Positions 48,867 through 58,400 of a DNA stretch of 64,000 nucleotides are shown piece after piece. Source of the stretch: a virus; IMG/VR virus record IMGVR_UViG_3300009164_000002, positions 1 to 64,000 of that record. One strand, written 5' to 3'. Made by a program: the position numbers and the translations under genes. Numbering within the stretch: position 1 is the stretch's first letter; each line of letters opens with the position of its first letter. The notes under the pieces were generated by a model, which was given only the letters and a program-made list of their open reading frames with translations, did not search any database and was not told the origin of the DNA.

Positions 48867-50953
48867 TGCCAAATTATCAGGACAGTTTGAATTTAACTCC
48901 TCCTAGCATCGGCTTTAAGGCTGAACTAGGTGATAATGGTTGGAATATGAATTATTATGCTCCTTTCCGTCCATTTTTCTTTGTCCCATTTGCTAATGGT
49001 GTAAGTGGAATAACTGTAACTGCTTCCTTAACTGGGGCTTCAGTGAGTGCTTATCAACCTTACTGGAGTCATCCTGTTCAACCTGATGATTATGAAGTGC
49101 ATTGTGGAGATGTCCCGCCATATGCTTATCGCACATATGATTATACTTCTACGGGTAGTAAAATATACAGTAGTCAAAATCAACAATATTTAAATGAAAC
49201 TTACAACCTAGTTATTCATACTGAAAATGAATATCAATACACTACTAGTTCTGCTGGGTTAAGTGTAAATAATGTAATTATTGTAAATACTCAAACAGGA
49301 TCAGGCGCTCAATTTCAAGCCGAACTTGATTACAATTACACTGTAGATTCTTATAGCTCAACAAAAAGCATTGAAGATATAAATCCGGTTTATACTTTAA
49401 TTGCCACTAATGTTGAAGACATAGCATTAAGTGATCCATTATCTACTGGAAATATTAATACATGGGTAGATGAAATATTAAACGCTAGATCAATTGACTC
49501 AAATTATAATTCATTTCAAAATGGTGTACTTGAATTATCTTATTTGTCTGATAGCTCTGATTTCCATGGATATAGTAGATCAAAAGTAAGGTTCAGGGTG
49601 AACTTAGGTAACTATCTTAGCGGTTATGGAACTAATATAGATGAGGATACATCAACTATAAATGGGACATTTAAAGCTCAGATACGAATGATTCGCAGGA
49701 GAAATAAAATAGCAGCAATAACTGGAAGAACGGCAAGTTCTTTTGGTGGAAGTAAACAAGCTATTTCTTTTGCTAACGGATTCTACCAAGAAGTTCTATC
49801 TGAAGAGTGCACAGGGATATTAGTTGAGCAAGATACTAGGGAAGAGTTTTTTGCTACTTATGATAACTTTCAATCTGGATTAGACGCATTTCCTAATCAC
49901 AGTTACACTATTAAGCATGATTTAATGAATGGAGCTAAACCATATTATAGTCCTCGTGCTTCCCGTGATTTAGTCTCTTATGATAACTATTATACTAACT
50001 CTCCAAGTTTTGGTGGTTTTTATCGTTATCACGATATTTTTGCAGCTAATATAGTTATGCGTCCAAAAGATGGAATGATCTATCGAATTACTTTAACATT
50101 AGTTACTACTGATCCAGATACATATCAAGAAGTTATAGAGACTTTTACTGAAACAATTGACGAAACTACTTTAAAAGCTACATGGTTATTATCCAAAGAT
50201 TATCCGATTGATTCAGATGAGTATAATTTATATATATCTTTATTAGAATTAAGAGTAGTTGATAACACAGGCAATATAACATGGCAAGAAATACCAGAAC
50301 CTAATGAGCAAATTTCTCAATCATTAAATGATTCTAAAGTTCTTTTAGTTGAATCTAAAAGTGTAGCTAATAATTCCTTTGGATTTAAAGGTGGAAATAT
50401 TAATTTAGTGCCTCGGACACGTTATAGAGTGAAAACTGATACTGCTGCTCTTACTACTTTAATAGCTGATCCGCAAAATATACCTGATCCTAATTGTGGT
50501 GAGAATGGATATCCAACTGGATCTTATAATCAAGTAAACGTATCTACATACAATGAATTTAATACTGGATACACAACCGAGACAATTACATGTTCTCGAA
50601 CCGCAGGTGGAAAAACAGATAGAAATCTGTATTCTTATTCTTCATCAAACAAAAGTTCTAATTTTTTAAATAATCCATATTTATTTATTACTGATGTCAG
50701 CGCACCTGATTTTGTAAGTGATACTACTTACAGGAAAGAATGGAGCGGCAATGAATCAAATGAAGTATATAGTGGAGTGAAATATGATGGCGGTGGTGAT
50801 GCATACGAAATGACTATTATTGAAGAAGAATTAATACAGGATGTTGATGTAATATATGAAAATGGTGGAAACTGGACTGATTGGATTGAAGTTCCAGTTC
50901 CAGCCTCTGGTAGTCATTGGCAATATGGAGGAATACGTCCAGTTCCTGATTAA
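48866..50953 (+). CDS. Putative tail tube/nozzle or fibre protein, 695 aa
   Basis: Not recognised. Beta-rich and strongly enriched in Tyr, Ser, Asn and Asp throughout ('DYNYTVDSYSST', 'YYTNSPSFGGFYRYHDIF'). No transmembrane segment. Size and position are compatible with a nozzle-like protein (T7 gp12-like) or a second fibre; homology is not claimed. Confidence 0.6.
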   Translation: MPNYQDSLNLTPPSIGFKAELGDNGWNMNYYAPFRPFFFVPFANGVSGITVTASLTGASVSAYQPYWSHPVQPDDYEVHCGDVPPYAYRTYDYTSTGSKIYSSQNQQYLNETYNLVIHTENEYQYTTSSAGLSVNNVIIVNTQTGSGAQFQAELDYNYTVDSYSSTKSIEDINPVYTLIATNVEDIALSDPLSTGNINTWVDEILNARSIDSNYNSFQNGVLELSYLSDSSDFHGYSRSKVRFRVNLGNYLSGYGTNIDEDTSTINGTFKAQIRMIRRRNKIAAITGRTASSFGGSKQAISFANGFYQEVLSEECTGILVEQDTREEFFATYDNFQSGLDAFPNHSYTIKHDLMNGAKPYYSPRASRDLVSYDNYYTNSPSFGGFYRYHDIFAANIVMRPKDGMIYRITLTLVTTDPDTYQEVIETFTETIDETTLKATWLLSKDYPIDSDEYNLYISLLELRVVDNTGNITWQEIPEPNEQISQSLNDSKVLLVESKSVANNSFGFKGGNINLVPRTRYRVKTDTAALTTLIADPQNIPDPNCGENGYPTGSYNQVNVSTYNEFNTGYTTETITCSRTAGGKTDRNLYSYSSSNKSSNFLNNPYLFITDVSAPDFVSDTTYRKEWSGNESNEVYSGVKYDGGGDAYEMTIIEEELIQDVDVIYENGGNWTDWIEVPVPASGSHWQYGGIRPVPD

Positions 50954-51044
50954 TTAAAATCAATTATTTAGTTTTTACTTTTTAGTCTTTTCATTTAGAA
51001 TTTAATCATATACAAATATTTCAACCTTAATTTAAATAACGTTT

Positions 51045-51629
51045 ATGCCTTACTCTTCAGCCCCAGTTTCATTCTTTGGTCCCACTTACGCTCTTACTAG
51101 TAATGCAGTCACATTGCCTACAGTGGATAGCACCGACGTAACCGTAGGGACTTTCACCGTAACGGGAACTAGTGCGATAGTAACTGTGTCAACAACTCAC
51201 AATTTGCTTGTTGGTGATAAGGTAGCTTTGTCAAGTAGCACGACTCTTCCTGCTCCGTTTACCGCAACTGATTACTTTGTGGTTAGTGTTCCTACTCCAA
51301 CTACTCTTACGCTTTCGCTTACTAATAATGGCAATGCTGTTGTAAGCACTAATACAGGCACTGGAACGCATACAATTAAGGTGCTTGGAATCCTTCAAGA
51401 GGTTACCAATGTTGAAGCACACGCAACTACAGGTGACTGGAGGAAGATTACTTATGGAATCATGGAGATGCTTTATCAACGTTGGTTAAATACAGATACA
51501 GCAAATCGTTCTGCTCAAATGAGCATTAGTCGTTCATCTACAACAAATGATGTTACAGGAGCGGTTACTCGTTCTTATACTGTTCGTGTAACGACTATTC
51601 CATCTGGTATGGAAGTAATTGATGAATGA
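51045..51629 (+). CDS. Beta-rich virion protein with Ig-like domain, 194 aa
   Basis: Thr/Ser/Val-rich ('VTGTSAIVTVSTTHNLLVGDK', truncated) with an Ig-like or carbohydrate-binding pattern. The C-terminal 70 residues ('GDWRKITYGIMEMLYQRWL') look like a stopper or decoration domain. No name assigned. Confidence 0.6.
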   Translation: MPYSSAPVSFFGPTYALTSNAVTLPTVDSTDVTVGTFTVTGTSAIVTVSTTHNLLVGDKVALSSSTTLPAPFTATDYFVVSVPTPTTLTLSLTNNGNAVVSTNTGTGTHTIKVLGILQEVTNVEAHATTGDWRKITYGIMEMLYQRWLNTDTANRSAQMSISRSSTTNDVTGAVTRSYTVRVTTIPSGMEVIDE

Positions 51630-51697
51630 TTTTAGTCTTTATTTAATTCATGTTAAATGCTTGAGTTTTTTAAAGATAATTGTATCATGCACCTAAG

Positions 51698-52357
51698 ATG
51701 TCTAAGACTATTACATTAAGTGAAGCCGTAACACGCTTTGGTCCTTTAATTACAACAGGTGTTGAAATTGAAGACGTAATCCAAGAGGCTGTAGACCGCA
51801 TTTTTGAACTAGGCAGATACCCCGGAACTACTATTGAAGTTGAACTTTTAGAGTCTGATTTTATTGCTAGTTCAGATAACAATGAGTGGTATTGTGAGTT
51901 TGATGAGGCTCTTTATGCGGGTGCTATTGGCTTTCGAAACAAGAGTCGTGGTTGGTCAATTGTAGATCAAGTGTCTCTTTATAAAGATGGTATTAACTCA
52001 GGAGATCATGATTTCATTGATCTTGGAACAATCCTTCAGGGCGATGGCACTGAGATTAGACGTTATCGTTGTCCTCGTAATTTCCAACCAGAACATGCTC
52101 CTTTTTATGCTTTAATGAAAAAGGAAGCTCCACTATTGGATGATAATGATTTGATTCCTATTCAAAGTATTTCAGCTTTAAAGATCGCCATTCAAGCAGT
52201 ATGTTATGAGAACGTATCCGATGAAAATCTAGCTCAATCTAAATGGGCTGAGTTCTTTCAATTTATGACGGCAAGTGAGAAACAATCCTCTGGTAGAAAG
52301 AAATACTACATTGGAATGGATTCTTCCTTGAAACGTAAGCCAAAACAATTTATGTAA
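51698..52357 (+). CDS. Head-tail adaptor / tail tubular protein A-like, 219 aa
   Basis: The ATG at 51698 (MSKTITLSEA) is chosen over an upstream TTG. 'VIQEAVDRIFELGRYPGTTIEVEL', a beta domain and a C-terminal helix ending in a basic tail (SLKRKPKQFM) fit the gp11-like gatekeeper of podoviruses, which joins portal to tail. It is followed by a palindromic element that starts the ejection cluster. Confidence 0.6.
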   Translation: MSKTITLSEAVTRFGPLITTGVEIEDVIQEAVDRIFELGRYPGTTIEVELLESDFIASSDNNEWYCEFDEALYAGAIGFRNKSRGWSIVDQVSLYKDGINSGDHDFIDLGTILQGDGTEIRRYRCPRNFQPEHAPFYALMKKEAPLLDDNDLIPIQSISALKIAIQAVCYENVSDENLAQSKWAEFFQFMTASEKQSSGRKKYYIGMDSSLKRKPKQFM

Positions 52358-52360
52358 TAT

Positions 52361-52375
52361 TTTAGCCAGACTAAA
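52361..52375 (+). promoter_or_regulatory. TTTAG-N5-CTAAA palindrome (copy h)
   Basis: TTTAGCCAGACTAAA, three bases before ATG 52379, with TATGTAATAT directly upstream. Confidence 0.75.
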
Positions 52376-52378
52376 GAC

Positions 52379-53911
52379 ATGGGAGCATTTGATAACAGAG
52401 CAGGTAGAGCGGGATACGATGAGACAGGTCGGGCTATTTCTGGTATGGCTGGAAGTCAATCTAGAGACGAAGATCGTCGCCGCATCCAAGGAGAAAAGAA
52501 TGTCATTAGACAGGCTCAAAAGAATGCTAGAAATGCCCTTAGAAGTGGAGACATAAAAGCATGGACTGAATGGAATACCGCAGCAGGTGGTGTTACATCT
52601 GCTATTCCTAGTTCTGAACAACTTAACAGAAATGCAGAAGCTCGTGTGTTCCGTAATACTAATGATGCAGCTAATCTACGTCCAGCTGGAGTTGCACCCC
52701 AAGAACAAGCTAATGCACAACAACCAGCAGCAAGTAATGTAGCAACTAATAATACTGTTGCCAGTGCTCCTCCTAAAGGTGGGCTTGGAAGTGGTGCAGC
52801 TGGCTCTGGATTAACATCTGGTGCAGCAGGTTCAGGACTAGGTAATGGAGCGGCTGGTGGTGGTTTAAGATCTGGTGCTGCGGGTAGTGGATTGAATAAC
52901 GGTAAAGCACCTGCTGGCGGTGTCGATGATGGTGTTGCTTCTGCCGCTCCTTCTGCCGCAGCAGATAGTAGTGTGCCATTCGTTGGTCCTCCAGCTCCTA
53001 GTGGCACTACAGAGCAATCTACGCGTGATGCGTTATCTGGTGCATCAAGTTACAATCCATACAACTTGCCATCGGTAGATCAAGAGAATGCAAAAAGAGC
53101 AGAGCTTGAGAAACAAGGAGCATTTGGAACTAAGACTAAAGAGTTTGAAAGATTCCAAGATTCCAAGCAACGTCGTAGTGATGCTGATCAGCTTAAAGAG
53201 CAATATGCTTCTGGTGCTATGGGTAAAGATGAATTCATGGAAAAAGGGATGGCTATTAAAGGAGCCACTAAAGCATCTTTAGAAAATATTATTAATTCAA
53301 CTGAAGCAGTTAATAGTGCGGAACCTCCTGCTAAAGTTGCGGATAATAGAATTTCAGATAATAATAAAAGAATCTTAGACGAAGCTAGGGCTAGAGGAGC
53401 ACTCGATAGTCGAGATCCTAATTACAATCCCAATGATCCTAAATTCTCCGAAGCTGCAATTAAAAAAGGAGCCTCAGACACTTTAGATCAAGCTGCTTTT
53501 GACCAAAGTCAAAAAGACTTTAATGATAAGATGTTAGCATCTGAATCAACGAAGCAAAATATTGATATATTCAAACAACAGATATTAAATCCAAATAGCA
53601 CACCGCTCGAAAAAGCAAAAGCTACAGCTTCATTGAATAAAATCAATGATGAGATATTAGCTAAGGGAACAGGTGTAGAAGCTCAACAAGCTCAAGAGAG
53701 ATTGAATAATTTTAAATATTTAGATAATGCTGCCTTTGATGTTAATACAAAAGAATCAAAAGACAAATATAATGCTAATGCTCGCAATGCACGTAATGCT
53801 GCGGCTAAACGTAGTATGGAAATTGCTGCTCGAAATCAAAAAGCAAAAGCAGAAAGAAAGACCGCAATAGATAATCAATCACAATCCATGTCTTATTGGA
53901 TGCAATTTTAA
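52379..53911 (+). CDS. Internal virion / ejection protein (first of three), 510 aa
   Basis: Residues about 132-182 are a Gly/Ser/Ala repeat of about 10 residues (GLGSGAAGSG unit). The rest is charged helix rich in Lys, Asn and Ala. Position between the gp11-like gene and two larger internal proteins mirrors T7 gp14-gp15-gp16, whose products form the DNA-ejection channel. A short repeat-rich linker is unusual for such a protein. Confidence 0.65.
   Translation: MGAFDNRAGRAGYDETGRAISGMAGSQSRDEDRRRIQGEKNVIRQAQKNARNALRSGDIKAWTEWNTAAGGVTSAIPSSEQLNRNAEARVFRNTNDAANLRPAGVAPQEQANAQQPAASNVATNNTVASAPPKGGLGSGAAGSGLTSGAAGSGLGNGAAGGGLRSGAAGSGLNNGKAPAGGVDDGVASAAPSAAADSSVPFVGPPAPSGTTEQSTRDALSGASSYNPYNLPSVDQENAKRAELEKQGAFGTKTKEFERFQDSKQRRSDADQLKEQYASGAMGKDEFMEKGMAIKGATKASLENIINSTEAVNSAEPPAKVADNRISDNNKRILDEARARGALDSRDPNYNPNDPKFSEAAIKKGASDTLDQAAFDQSQKDFNDKMLASESTKQNIDIFKQQILNPNSTPLEKAKATASLNKINDEILAKGTGVEAQQAQERLNNFKYLDNAAFDVNTKESKDKYNANARNARNAAAKRSMEIAARNQKAKAERKTAIDNQSQSMSYWMQF
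52780..52920 (+). repeat. Gly/Ser/Ala-coding tandem repeats
   Basis: About five 30-base units coding for G-L-x-x-G-A-A-G-S-G, in the gene 52379-53911. Confidence 0.7.
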
Positions 53912-53915
53912 TATA

Positions 53916-55388
53916 ATGGCTGACACATACATTACAGAAAGAGATCGCTATGACCTGCCAACCGTATCATCGGGGCAATTCACTGAAGACGTTAACACAA
54001 GAGCAGCTGCTAACTTAGGAACAATGAGTGGACAGCTTAACTTATTGCAAATGCAGAAGTTACAGTCCGAAGTAAATTCGGCAGATATGGCTCGCCGCCA
54101 AACAATCTTTCAAGAAGATCAACGATTTAAAAAACAAGCTGAAACAGATGATTATGTTGGATTCTTAATGACTCAAGCTGATCAACCAGAAGAAGATAGA
54201 GTTAAAAATAACAATCAATATATTAAAGAGAATCCTAATCTTTTGCGAAATCCAGATGCTATGCAAATGTTTGGAAACGTAGATATTGGTAGTCGTGCTC
54301 AAAGTGAATATAACAAACGCAGAGTTGAAAACAAACAAACTGCGTATGCAGAAAACAAAATTGATTTTGATATGGCAAATCAAGATAAGGCGGAAGAAAC
54401 GGCTTTGTTACAAATGGATAATACATTTAAAGCTGCAACTGCTCAAAGACAAGCATTTGATACTGCTTTAGCTTCAGGTAAAATAAAAGATGCTGGAGAA
54501 GTAGCAAGATTGCTTCGTGTATCTAAATTAGATGGCGAAACTCAAAAGAACTTTTCTGATGTAATGTCAGATCTAAGGTTAATGGGTAATGAAACTTATA
54601 ATCCTATAGAAACGTATGGTCCTGCATTGCTTGATATGGCAGCATCTTTATCTACTGGATCTAATTTAGAACAGACTTATGATTATAAAATGGCTCGTAA
54701 TGCACCGCTTTTAAATTCTTTAGCCAAAGAAGGTATCACTCTGAACTGGAAAGGGACTGATGAAGAATTTGAAGCTTCTATTGATGAAGCGGAAAAAAAT
54801 ATTGTATCTAAATTTAAACCTGAAGAAGTGGAAGCTCGATTAAATGGACTTCAAAAGGCAGCAAAAGATATTACTGAATATAGAGGTGCAAGCGCATCTA
54901 GCGAAACAAATAGAGTTCAAGTAAATGAAAAACTAAACCTTCTTAAAGAGCTAACTAAGAAATCTAATCTTGGAGATCCTGAAGCTAAAATTGAAGTGGA
55001 AAGATTGCTTTCTGAATTGTCTGTAGTTGCTGGCGGGATGAAAGGTGCATACGATAAAAATATGGCGGATGTAGAACGTCTCATGAAGATTGATAAAGAT
55101 AATCTTGATGTTCGTGCTAAAGAAATGAATATTCGCAAGAAGGGTGTTGATATTATTAATTCAACAAACGAGGGCGAAAGACAAAAACTTGAACTAGAAA
55201 TGAAGATTGAACTTCAAGATGCTAAATCAAGAGAGGATTATTTAAAATTCTTACAAGACCAACTTGTAACTGCAACCAGTGAAACCAAGCCTAGAATTAA
55301 ATATCAATTAGATCAATTAGCTAAGCAGACAAAATCAACTGATTTTATAGCTCCTGCTGAATCTTCTGGTTCAATGATCCCAAGATAA
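53916..55388 (+). CDS. Internal virion / ejection protein (second), 490 aa
   Basis: Almost wholly helical with charged heptads (residues 40-110, 290-460). No membrane segment. Equivalent in position to T7 gp15. It probably forms the middle of the ejection tunnel; the assignment is by context. Confidence 0.65.
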   Translation: MADTYITERDRYDLPTVSSGQFTEDVNTRAAANLGTMSGQLNLLQMQKLQSEVNSADMARRQTIFQEDQRFKKQAETDDYVGFLMTQADQPEEDRVKNNNQYIKENPNLLRNPDAMQMFGNVDIGSRAQSEYNKRRVENKQTAYAENKIDFDMANQDKAEETALLQMDNTFKAATAQRQAFDTALASGKIKDAGEVARLLRVSKLDGETQKNFSDVMSDLRLMGNETYNPIETYGPALLDMAASLSTGSNLEQTYDYKMARNAPLLNSLAKEGITLNWKGTDEEFEASIDEAEKNIVSKFKPEEVEARLNGLQKAAKDITEYRGASASSETNRVQVNEKLNLLKELTKKSNLGDPEAKIEVERLLSELSVVAGGMKGAYDKNMADVERLMKIDKDNLDVRAKEMNIRKKGVDIINSTNEGERQKLELEMKIELQDAKSREDYLKFLQDQLVTATSETKPRIKYQLDQLAKQTKSTDFIAPAESSGSMIPR

Positions 55389-55418
55389 TCTTTTAAAACA
55401 AATTTAACTAACACACTA

Positions 55419-58400
55419 ATGCCATTTGACCTTGATGCGATATTTGGAGGTTCCTTAGAGGATCTAAATGCACAGACTGAAAAACCTATTGGTGATCTGA
55501 CAGATCCACGCAACATTATGTTGTTTGATGAGTGGGCTAATGCTACACCTGAGAAACGTAAAAGTGAATTAGTAGATGTTGCATTCAATGCACATTATAA
55601 AGCTCTAGAAGCTGACAAAGCAAAGAAAGTAGAAATTGTAAATGAAAAGGGTGAGAAGCAAGAGATCAATATTTTTACTCCAGATGGTAATGTCTCCAAT
55701 CAAGGAAATGATTATCTAAAGAGAACTAAATCAATGTTTGATGCCGCAGCAGATTCTCCTACTGGTGGTGTTTATACAGATGAATTTGATGGTCAACGCC
55801 GCGTAGAATCATGGACTGGCGAGCTTTATAATAAACGTAAAATAGTAGATCCTTTAGAGGACTACGATAAGCTTAAGAAATCTAATGATTCACTTCAAGA
55901 AGAGGGTAAATCGGATTGGAGTTTTGATAAATATGTTCAGCTTAAGAATGAAGAACTTGGATTGAAAGAAGGAGATCCAGCAAGAATTAGTTCTGATAAT
56001 AAAGCATTAAAGGAACAATTTGATAATCGCAAGGAACTATCAGAAGTCACTAAGGAAAGCTTTGGTGAGAATTATATCATTAAAAAAGGTGGAGTTTATT
56101 TATTGAATCCTGAACGTATTGGTGAAATCACTAAAATGAAAGAAGCTATTAATGCTTTAGATATTTCATCGTCAGATAAAAAATTGATGCTTCTAGATTA
56201 TAGAAGTAAATTTAATGAGGTTGGTGGTCAGTATGTTTCAGAAGCAGCAGCCGCAGAAGCTTCTTCTGTATCATTCTTGCCTACTAATATGTCAGGAAGT
56301 GCTCTTTCCCCTGCAGTTGGTCTTGGTCCATTAACTCCAATTTTGCGTGATGCTGGTGGTAGAATAAAAGAAGCAGTTGGAATGGATCGTCAAGACTTAC
56401 AATCTAAGTTTGAAAGGTTCATGTCAGAAGGTAAAGGAGATGTCTTTGACTTTGCTGAACAAAATGCTGAAGTATTCAACAAGGATAATTACAGTTGGGG
56501 TGATAAGCTTAGTAATGAATTCTGGTCAGCAGGTCGTGCAACAGGTGCTGGTATTATGACTTTAGCTGGCGCTGTTAGTGGTAATGATGACCTAAAAGAA
56601 TTTGCTACAAGTTTTGCTGGTGATTCCCAAGCATTTACAGATATGGCTTCTAAAGGCCTAATGAATGAAAGTGAAATAGCATTGGGTATTACTAATAAAG
56701 ATCTTTATAATGTAGGTGGTCAGATTACAAACATGATGGCTACTTTTGGAACTGGCTCTATTATTAAAGCTGGTCTTATTGGGGCTGGTAAAGTTGGACT
56801 AATGAAGTCTATGTCTATAGCTGCTGCTAAGGCTGCTGGCACGGCAGCTGGTGGAGTTCTGGGTGGATATGGTGGTGAGGCTATAGGTGAGGCTGTAGGT
56901 GGTGATGTAGGAGGAACTATTGGTGGTATTGCTGGTTCTCTTGTTGGTGGTGGATTAGGTCTTAAGGGTGTTTCTGAATTAAAAGGAACAGGACTTGCTG
57001 AACGTCTATCTAAAATTACAGCTGCTTCTGAAAAGAAAATTGCAGGTGCTGCTGATGAACTTGCACAAAAAAGTTTTATTCATCGTAATGCTTTAGGCAT
57101 GATTAAAGATCCGTCTGCTTATATTGGATCAATGCAAGCTACTGGTTTGTCTTTTGGTTCTGAGTATAACCGATTGATTGAATCTGGTGTTCCTCAAGAT
57201 CAAGCTTACAATCAAGCATTAAATGAGGGTTTAGCCAGTGGTGCTTCTGCTCTTATTGCTACATCAGTATTTAACCGCATAGCTCCGGGTGCTGAGCGTT
57301 TAATGAGTGGCGTTGAAGGTTCATTGTCACAAAGCTTTGTTAAAAACATGGCTTCTCGTTTTAATGGTGCTGCTGGAATGGAAGCAACTAGAGAAGTTAT
57401 TGAGGAACTTTCTACTGATAAAGCTCTTACTTCAGCAATCTTTAAAGGCGTTAAGGAAACTATGAATGAATCAGCCAAGAAAGCTGGTCTTCGTGGATAT
57501 GGCATGGCGGCTGACGTAGCTGCTGAAAGTATAGAAGAGATGACTGATGAGGCTTTGAATGATGTATTTTCTTATATGCTTGATGATTCCAAGAAATGGG
57601 AAGATCAAAACGTATGGGCTAATATTTCTAATAACTTTGCAGACTATGTTAAAGCTGGTGTCCTCGGTGCTATTGGTGGTGCAATGGGTGGTAGTATCAA
57701 TTCTGGAGCGGAAATTGGTAAATTAATTGTTTCTCCAGAAGCTCGCGCTGAATTCAAAAAAGAAACTAAGACCAATATTGAAGCTCAATGGAAAATGCTC
57801 GCTGATACTTCTAAGACGTTTACTCCTGAATTACGGACTGCGCTTAATGTTGATCCAAATAGTAAAAAAGCATTAAACTTAGCTGAATATGTTTCTTCGT
57901 TTGAAGGACCAATTACTCCTGCTCTTATTGCAGAGAAATCAAAAGCATTTACCAGTATGGCATTGCTTAGCAATCAAGCTGCCCTAGAGACTGCGATTAA
58001 AGGTAGTGAGCCAGTTGCAGAGGGCGATAAAGAGCCAAAGATGCCCCTTGCTGAGGCTATGAAGGGATTCAGCCGTCAAGCACCCGGAAGTAGCAATCAA
58101 GTCTTACAAGCGGTATTTGGTGAGAATCCTAACTTTAATAAAGATCTTGAGGTAGCTCCTGATAAAAAAGGAATTAAAATTACAGGAGATCCTGAATTTG
58201 CTGGAGCTACGCTTTATCCAGTTAGGATTGGTAACGAAACTTCTGCTATCGCTATGGTGGAAAAGAAAGACGGAACTGTTTCCTATGTTAGTCCGACTAA
58301 AGCCAAAGAGCTACTTGTAAGCAATGGTCAGGCTAAGCTTTCAAATCAAATTAAATCTTTCGATGATACAATTTCTAGACAACAAAATAATATAGATAAT

